Below are positions 20,113 through 28,918 of a stretch of 64,000 nt of DNA, piece after piece. Made by a program: the position numbers and the translations under genes. Under the pieces are notes generated by a model, which did not search any database, had not been told where the DNA came from, and worked only from the letters and a program-made list of their open reading frames with translations. Each line of letters begins with the position of its first letter. Position 1 is the first letter of the stretch. The stretch is from NCBI GenBank assembly GCA_015709495.1, contig CP054189.1, forward strand, positions 124,001 to 188,000. The letters are read 5' to 3'. Origin of the DNA: Chthonomonadaceae bacterium (GTDB lineage Bacteria > Armatimonadota > Fimbriimonadia > Fimbriimonadales > Fimbriimonadaceae).

Positions 20113-21408
20113 TTACGGACCCAGCAGTCCGCGCAATCGGGGCCGCATCGGACCTCCCAGCGTCAGGCCGCCTGGACCTGCGGGTCCCATGGTGGGCCTG
20201 TTGCCCTGCGTGGAACTCCAGTACAACGAAAGTTGAATCGAAGACGTGAGTTGCAGGGCGATTCGGTTGCTCCCTGTGCGGTCGATCCGGTACACCCCAT
20301 AAAAATCGACGTTCGGGCCCAGAGCCGCGAAAGCAATCTGCGCCGCGCTTGAGTTGAACGAGGGACCGAACTCGTTGTCTGCCGAAGTCGTAACCCGCGT
20401 GAGGTTCGCGCCGCTTGCGCTCATGATCCAAATGTCAAAGTCGCCGCTCCGACGCGAGCTAAAGGCGATCTCGCCGCCGTCCTTGCTCCACTGCGGCATC
20501 CAATCTTCTTCCGCGTGGGCGTTCAAAGTGGTCTTGCTCGACCCGTCCAGGTTCATCGTCTGAATGTCCCCTGCCCCTCCGAAAACGACGGTCGCAACGA
20601 TCTTTCCGGTCAACGGGTGAACGTGGGCTTCCTCGCCGTCTCCAATTCGAACTCGGCTGCTCCCGTCGGGATTCATCGTGTAGATTCCGAATTCGCCTTC
20701 GCTCGAAGAGGCCGTGAACACGATCTTCGATCCGTCGCCCGTGAACTGGATCGTTCCCGAATAAATGTAGCTTTGAGTCGTAAGTCGCGTCGCTCCGGCG
20801 AATGTGGGCGAAGAGTTCACATAGACATCGTAAACGGGATCGGCCGCAAGGGGGTCAGGCGTATAGAAGAACGCCCAAAGCGTCCCTGCCGGATTCGATG
20901 TTGCGGTGGGAATGTTCGCCGGAAGCGACAAAAAGAGCGTCTTGTCGGACCCATCTGAGGCCACATGAAACACGTCCGTTCCGGAGCCCGTACCCTCACC
21001 GTAGAAGATTCGGTTGGGAGGAAGGCTCCCGTTCGGGATCGTAGTGACCGTCGCCTCCTTGAACTTGGTCGGGTCGGCAACGCTCGTGGCGCGAATCGTG
21101 CTCGTCGTCGCGAAGCCGGGCGCGGTAAAGGTCGCCGTGTTCGGCCCGGTCGGCGCGATCGTGCCCGAGGTGGCCGTCCACGTCACGTCGGTGGGAGTTC
21201 CCCCCGTAACGGTCGCGGTGAAGAGCACTTGCCCATTGAGCGCCACGGTCGCCGTGGTTGGAGTGAGCGTGACGGTGATCGTGCCCCCTCCTCCACCGCC
21301 GCCGCCCGCGCCACCTCCGCCGCCACAACTCGCAATCGAAAGGAACAGCAAGGTGGACGCCAAGGCAGCAAGCCCCAGCGCGAAACGGCGAATCAGGCGG
21401 CACATCAT
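20113..21408 (-). CDS. TolB-like beta-propeller lipoprotein with Ig-like domain
   Basis: A 431-aa predicted lipoprotein. The lipobox is LSIASC (Cys28), followed by a 13-Gly linker, an Ig-like domain (about 43-115: TITVTLTPTTATVALNGQVLFTATV, with TWTATSGTIAPTGPNTATFTAP) and TolB/WD40-type repeats (FTGDGSKIVFTASSS, WMPQWSKDGGEIAFSSRRSGDFDIWIMSASG). Such proteins bind partners at the cell envelope; no enzyme motif is seen. The ATG at 21408 was chosen among GTG 21417, ATG 21408 and ATG 21405; none has a clear ribosome-binding site. Confidence 0.8.
   Translation of the reverse strand: MMCRLIRRFALGLAALASTLLFLSIASCGGGGGAGGGGGGGGTITVTLTPTTATVALNGQVLFTATVTGGTPTDVTWTATSGTIAPTGPNTATFTAPGFATTSTIRATSVADPTKFKEATVTTIPNGSLPPNRIFYGEGTGSGTDVFHVASDGSDKTLFLSLPANIPTATSNPAGTLWAFFYTPDPLAADPVYDVYVNSSPTFAGATRLTTQSYIYSGTIQFTGDGSKIVFTASSSEGEFGIYTMNPDGSSRVRIGDGEEAHVHPLTGKIVATVVFGGAGDIQTMNLDGSSKTTLNAHAEEDWMPQWSKDGGEIAFSSRRSGDFDIWIMSASGANLTRVTTSADNEFGPSFNSSAAQIAFAALGPNVDFYGVYRIDRTGSNRIALQLTSSIQLSLYWSSTQGNRPTMGPAGPGGLTLGGPMRPRLRGLLGP
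21283..21324 (-). repeat. GGN codon repeat encoding a poly-glycine linker
   Basis: Fourteen codons give five Gly, one Ala and eight Gly directly after the lipobox Cys of the TolB-like lipoprotein. The near-perfect trinucleotide repeat could change length by slippage and so vary the tether between lipid anchor and domains. Confidence 0.8.
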
Positions 21409-21583
21409 GGGCGGCACAATGAGTTCGACCGATCAGGTCGGCGAATGGTTCTTTGTACCCTACTTTTCCCCTGAACACATTCCAGCGCTCGATCGAGGAA
21501 ACCTCAGCCCGGCGTCGGGCGTTTGAGCATTCGGATACACTTATCGAGCGCCCCTGTTTCTGGGGCAAGGAGTCAGGTCAATC

Positions 21584-22282
21584 ATGCGCCATTTCGGAGC
21601 TTTTGTCGCGGTGTTCGCCGCAACCGTCGCCCTTGCGGGCCAAAGCACATTCAAGTTCGAGCGTAAGTACGTCGAAGGCGAGAAGGAGGCGTTCAAGCTC
21701 ACCCTTTCCATGGAGTCCAACTTCGGCAGTATCGACATCCTGATGAATCAGAACGCCGTCGTGAAGAAGGTTTACGAGAACGGTGACGCCGATCTCGAAA
21801 CGATCATTAGCGGGATGAAAGTGGCCATGAACGGGCAGGAGATGCCCACGCCTGCGCAGGATGTCACCATGATTACGAAGGTCTCGAAGTCGGGCGCGAT
21901 CCTCTCGGCAGGCGGAATGTCGGGCGGCTCAGGGATGGGCATGAACCTCGGTTTCATGCGATTTGCCACGGCAGGTATGGACAAGCCCCTTACCGTCGGG
22001 CAAACCTACGATATCGACTACAAGGACCCCGCAAACCCTAAACAATCGGTCAAGGGAACAGTCAAGCTCGAAAGCATCACTGAGGGCAAAGCGAAGCTCC
22101 TCTCCAAGCTCGCCTTGGTAACCACCGAGGGACAACCGCCGATGGACGTCAATATGACCACTTTCGTTGAGGTTTCCTCGTCAAAACTCATCAAATTGGA
22201 AGGCACGGCGTCCAACGTTCCGGGCATGGAGCAACTGGGTACCTCGACCGTGCAGTTCGCGATGGCTGCGGCCAAGTCCTAA
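21584..22282 (+). CDS. Secreted protein, function unknown
   Basis: A 232-aa protein with a signal peptide (MRHFGAFVAVFAATVALA). The mature part is beta-rich with a Gly/Met-rich loop (SAGGMSGGSGMGMNLGFM) around residue 110. Repeated charged strands (FKFERKYVEGEKEAFKLTLSMES; VKGTVKLESITEGKAKLLSKLAL) recall a lipid-carrier-like barrel, but I do not recognise the family. AAGGAGTCAGG precedes the ATG. The stop codon overlaps that of the convergent nitrilase gene by 4 nt (CTAA). Confidence 0.75.
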   Translation: MRHFGAFVAVFAATVALAGQSTFKFERKYVEGEKEAFKLTLSMESNFGSIDILMNQNAVVKKVYENGDADLETIISGMKVAMNGQEMPTPAQDVTMITKVSKSGAILSAGGMSGGSGMGMNLGFMRFATAGMDKPLTVGQTYDIDYKDPANPKQSVKGTVKLESITEGKAKLLSKLALVTTEGQPPMDVNMTTFVEVSSSKLIKLEGTASNVPGMEQLGTSTVQFAMAAAKS

Positions 22283-23103
22283 CCGGGCAGTTCATCGGTA
22301 ATCGGGCCGTAGAGTTCGGGATGGCGGGCCGCTAGGACCTCCGTCTCGAACTTCCCCGGCACGATCACGTTTCGTTTCACGTCGGCCTCAGCCAAATCGA
22401 GGTCGACGATCAGCCTTTCTTCCCCCTCACCTGCGCTGGCGAGGATTCTGCCCACAGGATCGGCGACGAGGCTCCTCCCGATGAAGCGAAAGCCCATTTC
22501 CTCTCCGACGCGATTGACCCCGGCCATGAAGATGCGGTTCTCGGCGCACCGCGCGCGCAACACGAACCCAGGCCCCGCCTCTGCGCCCTCAGGCCAATTC
22601 GTCGGGAGGAGAATTAGCTGTGCACCCTTCAGCGCCAGCACGCGCGAAGGCTCCGGCATCCGAAGATCGAAGCAGATGAGGACTCCGATCCGCCCCCACT
22701 GAGTCTCGAACACCTCGAGCCGATCTCCGGGCTCGGCGAAACGGTCGAGGCCCAAACACGGCATGTGCGTCTTCCGGTAATACCTCGGCGAGCGCCCAGG
22801 TTCGAAAATCGTGGCGGCGTTGAACACCGCTTCCTCCCCGGACTCTGCGAATCCCACAACCGCGCCGACACGTTCGCGGTCCGAGGCCTCCCGCAGGAGT
22901 TCCAGAGCGGGATGGTTGCGCGGAATCGCCATCTCCCGCGCCTCTTCGAGACTCTCGACCGCGTACCCGGTCAAGAACGCCTCAGGAAACACCGCCAGAT
23001 CCACCCCTTCGGAGGCGAGCTGGCCCAACTCGCGGGCGGCCCGCTCCGCGTTCGCGAGAGGTTCTCCGAAACGCACATCCCATTGAAGGCAAGCGAGCTT
23101 CAC
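22279..23103 (-). CDS. Carbon-nitrogen hydrolase (nitrilase superfamily)
   Basis: A 274-aa cytoplasmic amidase-type enzyme. The catalytic triad is Glu41 (VFPEAFLTGY), Lys111 (YYRKTHMPCLG) and Cys144 (VLICFDLRMPE). It probably cleaves a small amide such as an omega-amide, N-carbamoyl compound or similar; the exact substrate is not deducible. The ATG overlaps the hom stop by 4 nt (ATGA), so it is the last gene of accB-hom-nitrilase. Length is normal for the family. Confidence 0.92.
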   Translation of the reverse strand: MKLACLQWDVRFGEPLANAERAARELGQLASEGVDLAVFPEAFLTGYAVESLEEAREMAIPRNHPALELLREASDRERVGAVVGFAESGEEAVFNAATIFEPGRSPRYYRKTHMPCLGLDRFAEPGDRLEVFETQWGRIGVLICFDLRMPEPSRVLALKGAQLILLPTNWPEGAEAGPGFVLRARCAENRIFMAGVNRVGEEMGFRFIGRSLVADPVGRILASAGEGEERLIVDLDLAEADVKRNVIVPGKFETEVLAARHPELYGPITDELPG

Positions 23104-24437
23104 TTCTCCACCACCCGCAGCCAGTTACAGACCTTCTTTACGACCATCAACTGCTCCAGATCGGCAAGCGCCCTTTGGAAGAGCCTTTCTTCCACTTCAT
23201 GCGTAAGGAACACGATTTCGCCGACATGGTTCGCGGAGTCAAACACTCGCATCTCCATCGCGGAGAGCGATACCCCGTGTTCCCCGAGCGCGAGCGCGAT
23301 CTCGCCGAGAACTTTCGGGCGGTCATCGACCAGCAGCCGCAAGTAATACGAAGAACGCGCTAGGCCGATTGGCTCCACTTCGATCGGATCGCCCCAAGGA
23401 ATCACGCTCCCCGGCCCCTTGATCTTGAGGTTTCGGGCGACGTCGATCAGGTCGCCCACGACCGCCGAGGCCGTCGCCTCCGCTCCCGCGCCCCGGCCGC
23501 TGAACATCACGTCCCCCACGAAGTCCCCTTGAAACCAGAGCGCGTTGTACTCATTGCGAACCCCCGCAAGCGGATGCTCCTTCGGCACGAGCAATGGGTG
23601 GACCCTGGCGGACACCGACCGGCCGCCCGCGCCCGGTTCACAAATCGCCACGAGTTTGATCGCGTAGCCCAAAACGTCAGCAAAGTGGACGTCGTCGGGC
23701 TGAACGCCCTGAATCCCCTCCCGGTACACCTGCTCGACCGGGATCGGCCCGCCGAACGCGATCGAACCCAGAATCGCGATCTTGTAAGCCGCATCGTACG
23801 CCTCTACGTCGTTCGTGGGGTCGGCTTCCGCAAAACCGAACGCCTGAGCGTGGGAGAGCGCCTCTTCGAAGGAAACCCCGCGTTCGGCGATTTGGGTGAG
23901 AATGTAGTTCGTGGTTCCGTTTAGAATCCCCATCAGCCGAACCACATCGTTACCGGCCAACTGGTGCTTCAACGGCTGCACCAGAGGGATCCCGCCGCCC
24001 ACCGCCGCCTCGAAGTGCAAGTCGATTCCTCGCTCAAAGGCCATGCGAAGAAGCCGCCCCCCGTGCTTGGCGATCAGTTCCTTGTTGGCGGTCACGACGC
24101 TCTTGCCCGCTTCGAGAGCCCGCTCCACAAGATCGAGCGCCTGGTCGATGCCCCCGATCAACTCGATCACGACATCGATGTCGGGGTCTTGCACAATGGA
24201 CCTTGCGTCGTCGGTCAGATGGGGGAACTCGATGCCCCGGACTCGGCCGAGGTCGCGCACGCCGATGCGAACCAGTTCCACCGGTAAACCCGCTTTGGCT
24301 CGAATCGAAGCCGAATTCTCTTCCAGCATCCGGAACACGCCACGGCCCACCGTCCCAAGCCCCAAGAGCGCGACCCGAATGGACTCGCGTATCGGCGACG
24401 GGGAAGCTGCGGCGGACAAGGAAGCGTCCGCGTTCAT
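23100..24437 (-). CDS. hom: Homoserine dehydrogenase
   Basis: A 445-aa NAD(P)-dependent enzyme reducing aspartate semialdehyde to homoserine for threonine and methionine. Domains: Rossmann fold (GLGTVG, residues 26-31), catalytic domain (EAAVGGGIPLVQPLKHQLAGNDVVRLMGILNGTTNYILT), and a C-terminal ACT domain (about 365-440, SYYLRLLVDDRPKVLGEIALALGEHGVSLSAMEMR) for feedback control. The ATG at 24437 overlaps the accB stop by 4 nt; a longer frame reading into accB is rejected. Confidence 0.96.
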   Translation of the reverse strand: MNADASLSAAASPSPIRESIRVALLGLGTVGRGVFRMLEENSASIRAKAGLPVELVRIGVRDLGRVRGIEFPHLTDDARSIVQDPDIDVVIELIGGIDQALDLVERALEAGKSVVTANKELIAKHGGRLLRMAFERGIDLHFEAAVGGGIPLVQPLKHQLAGNDVVRLMGILNGTTNYILTQIAERGVSFEEALSHAQAFGFAEADPTNDVEAYDAAYKIAILGSIAFGGPIPVEQVYREGIQGVQPDDVHFADVLGYAIKLVAICEPGAGGRSVSARVHPLLVPKEHPLAGVRNEYNALWFQGDFVGDVMFSGRGAGAEATASAVVGDLIDVARNLKIKGPGSVIPWGDPIEVEPIGLARSSYYLRLLVDDRPKVLGEIALALGEHGVSLSAMEMRVFDSANHVGEIVFLTHEVEERLFQRALADLEQLMVVKKVCNWLRVVEK

Positions 24438-24892
24438 TCCGACTTGAGAACCATCAACTCTTGATCGGTTTGCACCAGGTCTTGGTCCTTGGCGAGGACC
24501 TTCGTGATGATCCCCGTGCGAGGAGCGACGATCTCGTTGAACACTTTCATGGCCTCGATGAGACACAGCACGTCCCCTTCCTGAACCTCTTGTCCTTCAC
24601 GAACGAACGCAGGCGCTTTGGGGCTTGGCGAGGAGTAATAGACGCCGGTCATCGGGCTGAGGATCGGCTCCCCGTCTTCTTCCAGTTCGACTTCAGGCTC
24701 CGGCTCTTGCAGCGGCTCCGCCAAGGTGGGCTCCGACCCCGCTTGAGGCACCGCAAGGGGAGGGCTGGGAGCGGCCGCGTTCCCTTTGCGCAGCAGCAGC
24801 TTCCAGTCCGGGCCCGAGAGCTTTGCCTCCACAAGCCCGAACTCGTCCATCAGGTCGGCCAATTCCTCGAACCGGCGCTCCAAGTCCTCCAC
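24434..24892 (-). CDS. accB: Biotin carboxyl carrier protein of acetyl-CoA carboxylase
   Basis: A 152-aa BCCP. The N-terminal helix region (MEDLERRFEELADLMDEFGLVEAKL), a Pro/Glu-rich linker, and a biotinyl domain with the EAMKVFNEI motif are present; Lys116 is biotinylated. It carries CO2 between biotin carboxylase and carboxyltransferase. It may also serve the biotin carboxylase at 27393-28898, which lacks a fused biotinyl domain. The GTG at 24892 was chosen because a CATAAT box ends 6 nt upstream (leaderless type) and BCCP N-termini begin at this helix; an ATG at 24949 would overlap the divergent fumC gene. Confidence 0.9.
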   Translation of the reverse strand: MEDLERRFEELADLMDEFGLVEAKLSGPDWKLLLRKGNAAAPSPPLAVPQAGSEPTLAEPLQEPEPEVELEEDGEPILSPMTGVYYSSPSPKAPAFVREGQEVQEGDVLCLIEAMKVFNEIVAPRTGIITKVLAKDQDLVQTDQELMVLKSE

Positions 24893-24898
24893 GCGGAC

Positions 24899-24904
24899 AT
24901 TATG
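24899..24904 (-). promoter_or_regulatory. -10 box of leaderless type for accB
   Basis: CATAAT on the minus strand, 6 nt before the GTG start of accB, in the 43-nt gap shared with the divergent fumC gene. Confidence 0.5.
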
Positions 24905-24920
24905 GCAGGCCCGCCACCGG

Positions 24921-24926
24921 TAAACT
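24921..24926 (+). promoter_or_regulatory. -10 box of leaderless type for fumC
   Basis: TAAACT within GGTAAACT, 9 nt before the ATG of fumC; no ribosome-binding site. Confidence 0.5.
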
Positions 24927-24935
24927 GAGCCTGAA

Positions 24936-26339
24936 ATGGAGTACCGCATCGAATCGGATTCTTTGGGGCCGGTGGAAGTCCCGCGAGACGCGTATTGGGG
25001 AAGTCAGGCCGAGCGAAGCCGCCGCCTGTTCCCCATCTCGGGCCTCACCGAACACCCCAAGATGATCGACGCCTTCGTGATGCTCAAGCGAATGTGCGCG
25101 GAAACAAACGCTTCGCTCGGACTGATCAACAAGGAAGTCGGGGCGTCGATTGTACAAGCTGCCGACGAAATCCTGTCGGGAAAGATGCGGGATCAGTTCC
25201 CCGTGGACGTGTTTCACATGGGGGCGGGGACCTCCTTTAACATGAACGTCAACGAGGTGCTCGCCAACCGAGCTGAGGAGCTTCTTGGGGGTGAAAAGGG
25301 CCTGTACTCGAAGGTCAACCCGAACGATCACGTCAATTTTGGGCAGTCGACCAATGACACGGTCCCAACCGCAATGCGCGTTATGTCGCGTCTTATGCTT
25401 GTGGACTTATACGCTTCCATCGACAAGATGATCGAAGCGTTTGACGCCAAAGGACAAGAATTCGACGGAATCTTAAAGTCGGGCCGCACCCACCTCCAGG
25501 ACGCTGTGCCGATCCGACTGGGCCAAGAGTTCAAGGGGTACTCCGACAGCTTGCGACGCGCCAGGCGATGGTTCGACCACGCCGCGTACGAACTCGAAGA
25601 GCTCGGCATCGGCGGCAGCGCGGTCGGCACCGGCCTCAACACCCATCCCGAATACCGGTTTCGTGTGGTGCAAGGACTGGCCCAGTACACAGGAATCCCA
25701 TTCCGCCCGGCGGAAAACCTGATCGAGGCGATGCAATGCCAGTTGGCGATGTCCGCGCTCGCCGCGGCGCTGCGGCTCTTTTGCCTCGAGCTCACCCGGA
25801 TAGGCAACGACCTTCGGCTTCTTTGCAGCGGCCCTCTTACGGGCATCGCCGAAATCGTCCTTCCCTCCGTCCAACCGGGCTCGAGCATCATGCCTGGAAA
25901 GGTCAATCCGTCTATGGCGGAAAACCTGAACCTTGTACTCTTTCAGGTCTTGGGACAGTGCCAAGCCTTGGACTATTGCGTGCAAGCGGGTCAACTCGAA
26001 CTGAACGTCATGATGCCCAGCATGGCCTTCAGCGCACAATTCAGTCTGCAAGTTTTGACCAATACCCTGAACACATTTACCGACAACTGCCTAGTGGGGA
26101 TTCGCGCCAACGAAGAAAAGTGCAGGTATTACGCAGAAATCTCACCTTCTTTGGCTACCGCTCTCAACACCTATGTCGGATATAAGACCGCGGCCGACGT
26201 CGTCAAGCGTGCCCTCGCCGAAAACAAAACCATCCCGGAGGTCGTTCGAGAACTGGGGCTCCTCGACGAGGACACCCTTGCCAAGGCGCTCGATCCGTCG
26301 AAACTCACAGAACCGGGCATTCCCGGCGTCACGCACTGA
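24936..26339 (+). CDS. fumC: Class II fumarate hydratase or aspartate ammonia-lyase
   Basis: A 467-aa member of the fumarase/aspartase superfamily. The signature [15 protein letters not shown] lies near residues 315-329, with [18 protein letters not shown] and [18 protein letters not shown] upstream. MPGKVNP and VPTAMR favour fumarase; GAGTSFNMN and QSTND resemble aspartase. I lean to fumarase (fumarate to malate, citric acid cycle), but the choice needs phylogeny. Length is right for either. It is divergent from accB and probably leaderless. Confidence 0.85.
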   Translation: MEYRIESDSLGPVEVPRDAYWGSQAERSRRLFPISGLTEHPKMIDAFVMLKRMCAETNASLGLINKEVGASIVQAADEILSGKMRDQFPVDVFHMGAGTSFNMNVNEVLANRAEELLGGEKGLYSKVNPNDHVNFGQSTNDTVPTAMRVMSRLMLVDLYASIDKMIEAFDAKGQEFDGILKSGRTHLQDAVPIRLGQEFKGYSDSLRRARRWFDHAAYELEELGIGGSAVGTGLNTHPEYRFRVVQGLAQYTGIPFRPAENLIEAMQCQLAMSALAAALRLFCLELTRIGNDLRLLCSGPLTGIAEIVLPSVQPGSSIMPGKVNPSMAENLNLVLFQVLGQCQALDYCVQAGQLELNVMMPSMAFSAQFSLQVLTNTLNTFTDNCLVGIRANEEKCRYYAEISPSLATALNTYVGYKTAADVVKRALAENKTIPEVVRELGLLDEDTLAKALDPSKLTEPGIPGVTH

Positions 26340-26352
26340 TTCCCCCTCAAGA

Positions 26353-26375
26353 AAGTACTGGACTTTCCGTGTACT
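26353..26375 (+). promoter_or_regulatory. Promoter/operator motif shared by both pseudopilin genes
   Basis: AAGTACT-N9-GTGTACT, ending 43 nt before the ATG of the second pseudopilin gene; it pairs with the motif at 4809-4831. A further dyad (GTGTAC...GTACAC) overlaps its right end at 26369-26386. Confidence 0.6.
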
Positions 26376-26418
26376 TTTTTGTACACTCATACCAAGACAT
26401 CTTGGGAGGGAGTCCAAC

Positions 26419-27369
26419 ATGAACTCAGCGCATCGCGCCTTTACGCTGATCGAACTGCTCGTCGTCGTCGCCATCGTCTCGATTCTCGCAGCGATTCTGT
26501 TTCCCGTCTTTGCGCAGGCGAAGGAGTCGGCGAAGAAGACGTCCTGCTTGAGCAACCAAAAGCAGTTGATCCTCTCGACGCTAATGTATATGACCGATGC
26601 CGACGGCGTCGCGCCGACAGGGATCAGCTACAACTCGCCGACGCGCACGATTGCGTTCGTCCATGATCTGACCGCGCCCTATCGAAAGAACCAAGACCTC
26701 ATCAACTGCGCTTCGTATCCTAAGTCGCCCCTCGGGCAGGACTACACAGGGGATTGGCCAACCGGGGGCTTCGGCCAGAGCCTTTTTGCGTTCATCCGAA
26801 CTCGTTGCTCGCAATGCGTGCCTGCGGGTCAGTTCCGTTACAACTCCTACACTTGGAATCTCGGAGTGTTCGGGATGGCGCTCAACCCCTCGCCCTTCGG
26901 GTTCGCGCGCTGGCATCCGCCCGTTTACGAATCGATCCTTCCCTTCGCATCGGAGACCATTGCGTACACGGACGGCTACTTTCCTCGGCGATTCAACAGC
27001 ACGGAGACCATCGGTGGCTGGATCGACTACTGGTTCAAATGGGAAGTTTGGCCGCGCCACCGAAACACGATGATCTTCTCGTTCATGGATGGCCACGCGA
27101 AGTCCTACCAGTATAACGCGCTGCCTCGGGGCGGCCAGGTGGTCGCGGGTTGCGCCAATTACTCTTCGCAATACTCCAGCCGGCCCTATTACTACGACTG
27201 GAAGGTGCGCGTCCCGCTCGCGAAGTTGCGAGAGTGCGGGATCGTGGACTATCCGAAGCGAGAACAGGACTTCGAATGCGTGGGTCACCCGGGTTCGTCG
27301 CCGAACTTTGGGGACATGCACGGGGTCCCCGGGACTTGCATCGCCGACATCAACAACGTCGTCCTGTGA
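26419..27369 (+). CDS. Type IV pseudopilin-like protein
   Basis: A 316-aa secreted protein with a type III prepilin signal ([31 protein letters not shown]) and the following [20 protein letters not shown] segment, nearly identical to that of the gene at 4879. The C-terminal [18 protein letters not shown] fits H-X9-DG. The mature domain differs from the first copy and has more Cys and Tyr. The ATG at 26419 follows GGGAGGGAG with 5-6 nt spacing, the same ribosome-binding site as the paralogue. Prepilin peptidase processing and surface or pseudopilus placement are inferred from the family. Confidence 0.9.
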   Translation: MNSAHRAFTLIELLVVVAIVSILAAILFPVFAQAKESAKKTSCLSNQKQLILSTLMYMTDADGVAPTGISYNSPTRTIAFVHDLTAPYRKNQDLINCASYPKSPLGQDYTGDWPTGGFGQSLFAFIRTRCSQCVPAGQFRYNSYTWNLGVFGMALNPSPFGFARWHPPVYESILPFASETIAYTDGYFPRRFNSTETIGGWIDYWFKWEVWPRHRNTMIFSFMDGHAKSYQYNALPRGGQVVAGCANYSSQYSSRPYYYDWKVRVPLAKLRECGIVDYPKREQDFECVGHPGSSPNFGDMHGVPGTCIADINNVVL

Positions 27370-27392
27370 AGGGAATCTGACGGAATACGGGC

Positions 27393-28898
27393 TTAGGCTC
27401 GGGCGTTGCGGAAGCCGTCCGAGCTGTCCCAACTTCTCGAGGGACGCGAGGTGGGCGCGCCCTGGACCGAGGGGGAGGTGGCGGCCGCCACCAGCGCGCC
27501 GAGTTCGGGAGGGGTCTCGCCCGATCGCTGCCACTCGGCGAATTCCACTCCCAAGAAACCCGTATCGAACCGCCCGGACACAAAACCGGAGTGACGAAGT
27601 ACGTCCAGTGTGTACTCGATATTCGTCCGAACTCCCAGAATGTGGAAGTCCTCGAGGGCGTGGATGAGTCGCAAGCGAGCTTCTTCCCGGTTCGCTCCGT
27701 GCGCGATCACCTTGGCGATCAGCGAATCGTAGAATCGGGTGACCTCACATCCAGCCTGGAGTCCAGAGTCCACGCGAACGAAAGCCCCCGCGGGCGGGAG
27801 CCACCCGACAATCCGCCCAGTCGAAGGGAGAAAGCCCTTTTCGGGCGCCTCCGCGACGACCCGCGCTTCGATCGCGTGGCCGACCAGGGCGGACCTGTCG
27901 CCGGCCATCAGTAGGGAGCTGAGCGCTAGCTCCTCGCCCGCAGCAATCCGAAGCTGCCATTGAACCAGATCGACCCCCGTGACCGCTTCCGTCACCGGAT
28001 GCTCGACCTGAATCCGTGCGTTCACTTCAAGAAAGAAGTGCTGGCCGGACGCCTCGTCGATCATGAACTCGACCGTCCCCGCGTTCGTGTATCCCACAGC
28101 ACGAACGAGCTTGATGGCGTCGTCGCGGAGCCGTTCCCAAAGGCCTTCTTCCGCCTCAACGGCGGGCGAGGGCGATTCTTCGATCAGCTTCTGGTGACGC
28201 CGTTGAATCGAACATTCCCGCTCGAAGAGCGCCGCAACTCGGCCTCTCCGGTCAGCGAGAACTTGCACCTCGACGTGTCGTGGCTTTTCGATCAGCTTTT
28301 CGACGATCATCGTGTCGTCGCCGAAAGCGTTCCTTGCCTCTTCGCGCGCGAGCCGCAACGAGGAATCAAAGTCCTCGGGGGTCTCGACGACCCGCATCCC
28401 CCTGCCGCCTCCCCCTTCGGCGGCCTTGAGGAGCACCGGGTATCCAATCGATCCTGCCGCCGCCTTGAGGTCCTCGTCGGAAGCTCCGAGATCGAAAAAG
28501 CTCGGGGCGATGGGAACGCCGTTCGCTACAGCGAGTCGCTTGGCGTCGAGCTTCGACCCCAGTTGGCGCATCGCCTCGGACGTCGGCCCGACAAACACCA
28601 AGCCAGCCTGTTCGCAAGCCCTCGCGAACTCGGGCCGCTCGGAAAGAAAGCCGTAGCCGGGGTGAATCGCATCCGCGCCTACTTCATTCGCTACAGCCAC
28701 AATCTTATCGATATCGAGGTAGCTGGAACGCGGCTCTGGAGGGCCAAGATACCGAGACTCGTCCGCAAGAAGCGCGAAAGGCGCGCCCGCGTCCGCATCG
28801 CTGAAGACGGCGACGGTGCGAATCCCCAATTCCCTCGCGGCACGAATCACCCGGACGGCGATCTCTCCACGGTTGGCGATGAGCAGTTTTCGAATCAT
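27393..28898 (-). CDS. Acyl-CoA carboxylase, biotin carboxylase subunit
   Basis: A 501-aa ATP-grasp biotin carboxylase that carboxylates a biotinyl carrier using ATP and bicarbonate. Seen: N-terminal KLLIANRGEIAVRVIRAARELGI, the Gly-rich loop KAAEGGGGRGMR, HVEVQVLADRRG, ERECSIQRRHQKLIEESP, FLEVNARIQVEHPVTE. The tail LGVRTNIEYTLDVLRHSGFVSGRFDTGFL is like methylcrotonyl/propionyl-CoA carboxylase alpha subunits rather than AccC. It stops before the fused biotinyl domain of those subunits, so it must use a separate carrier such as the BCCP at 24.4 kb. It lies 20 nt after an enoyl-CoA hydratase gene. No carboxyltransferase gene is in the window. Confidence 0.92.
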   Translation of the reverse strand: MIRKLLIANRGEIAVRVIRAARELGIRTVAVFSDADAGAPFALLADESRYLGPPEPRSSYLDIDKIVAVANEVGADAIHPGYGFLSERPEFARACEQAGLVFVGPTSEAMRQLGSKLDAKRLAVANGVPIAPSFFDLGASDEDLKAAAGSIGYPVLLKAAEGGGGRGMRVVETPEDFDSSLRLAREEARNAFGDDTMIVEKLIEKPRHVEVQVLADRRGRVAALFERECSIQRRHQKLIEESPSPAVEAEEGLWERLRDDAIKLVRAVGYTNAGTVEFMIDEASGQHFFLEVNARIQVEHPVTEAVTGVDLVQWQLRIAAGEELALSSLLMAGDRSALVGHAIEARVVAEAPEKGFLPSTGRIVGWLPPAGAFVRVDSGLQAGCEVTRFYDSLIAKVIAHGANREEARLRLIHALEDFHILGVRTNIEYTLDVLRHSGFVSGRFDTGFLGVEFAEWQRSGETPPELGALVAAATSPSVQGAPTSRPSRSWDSSDGFRNARA

Positions 28899-28918
28899 CG
28901 GTTTCGCTTGCGGCGCCC

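Noticed and set aside
24936-26339. Firm assignment as aspartate ammonia-lyase
   Set aside because: The signature MPGKVNP and the VPTAMR segment fit fumarase better, though other segments resemble aspartase; left as fumarase-leaning.
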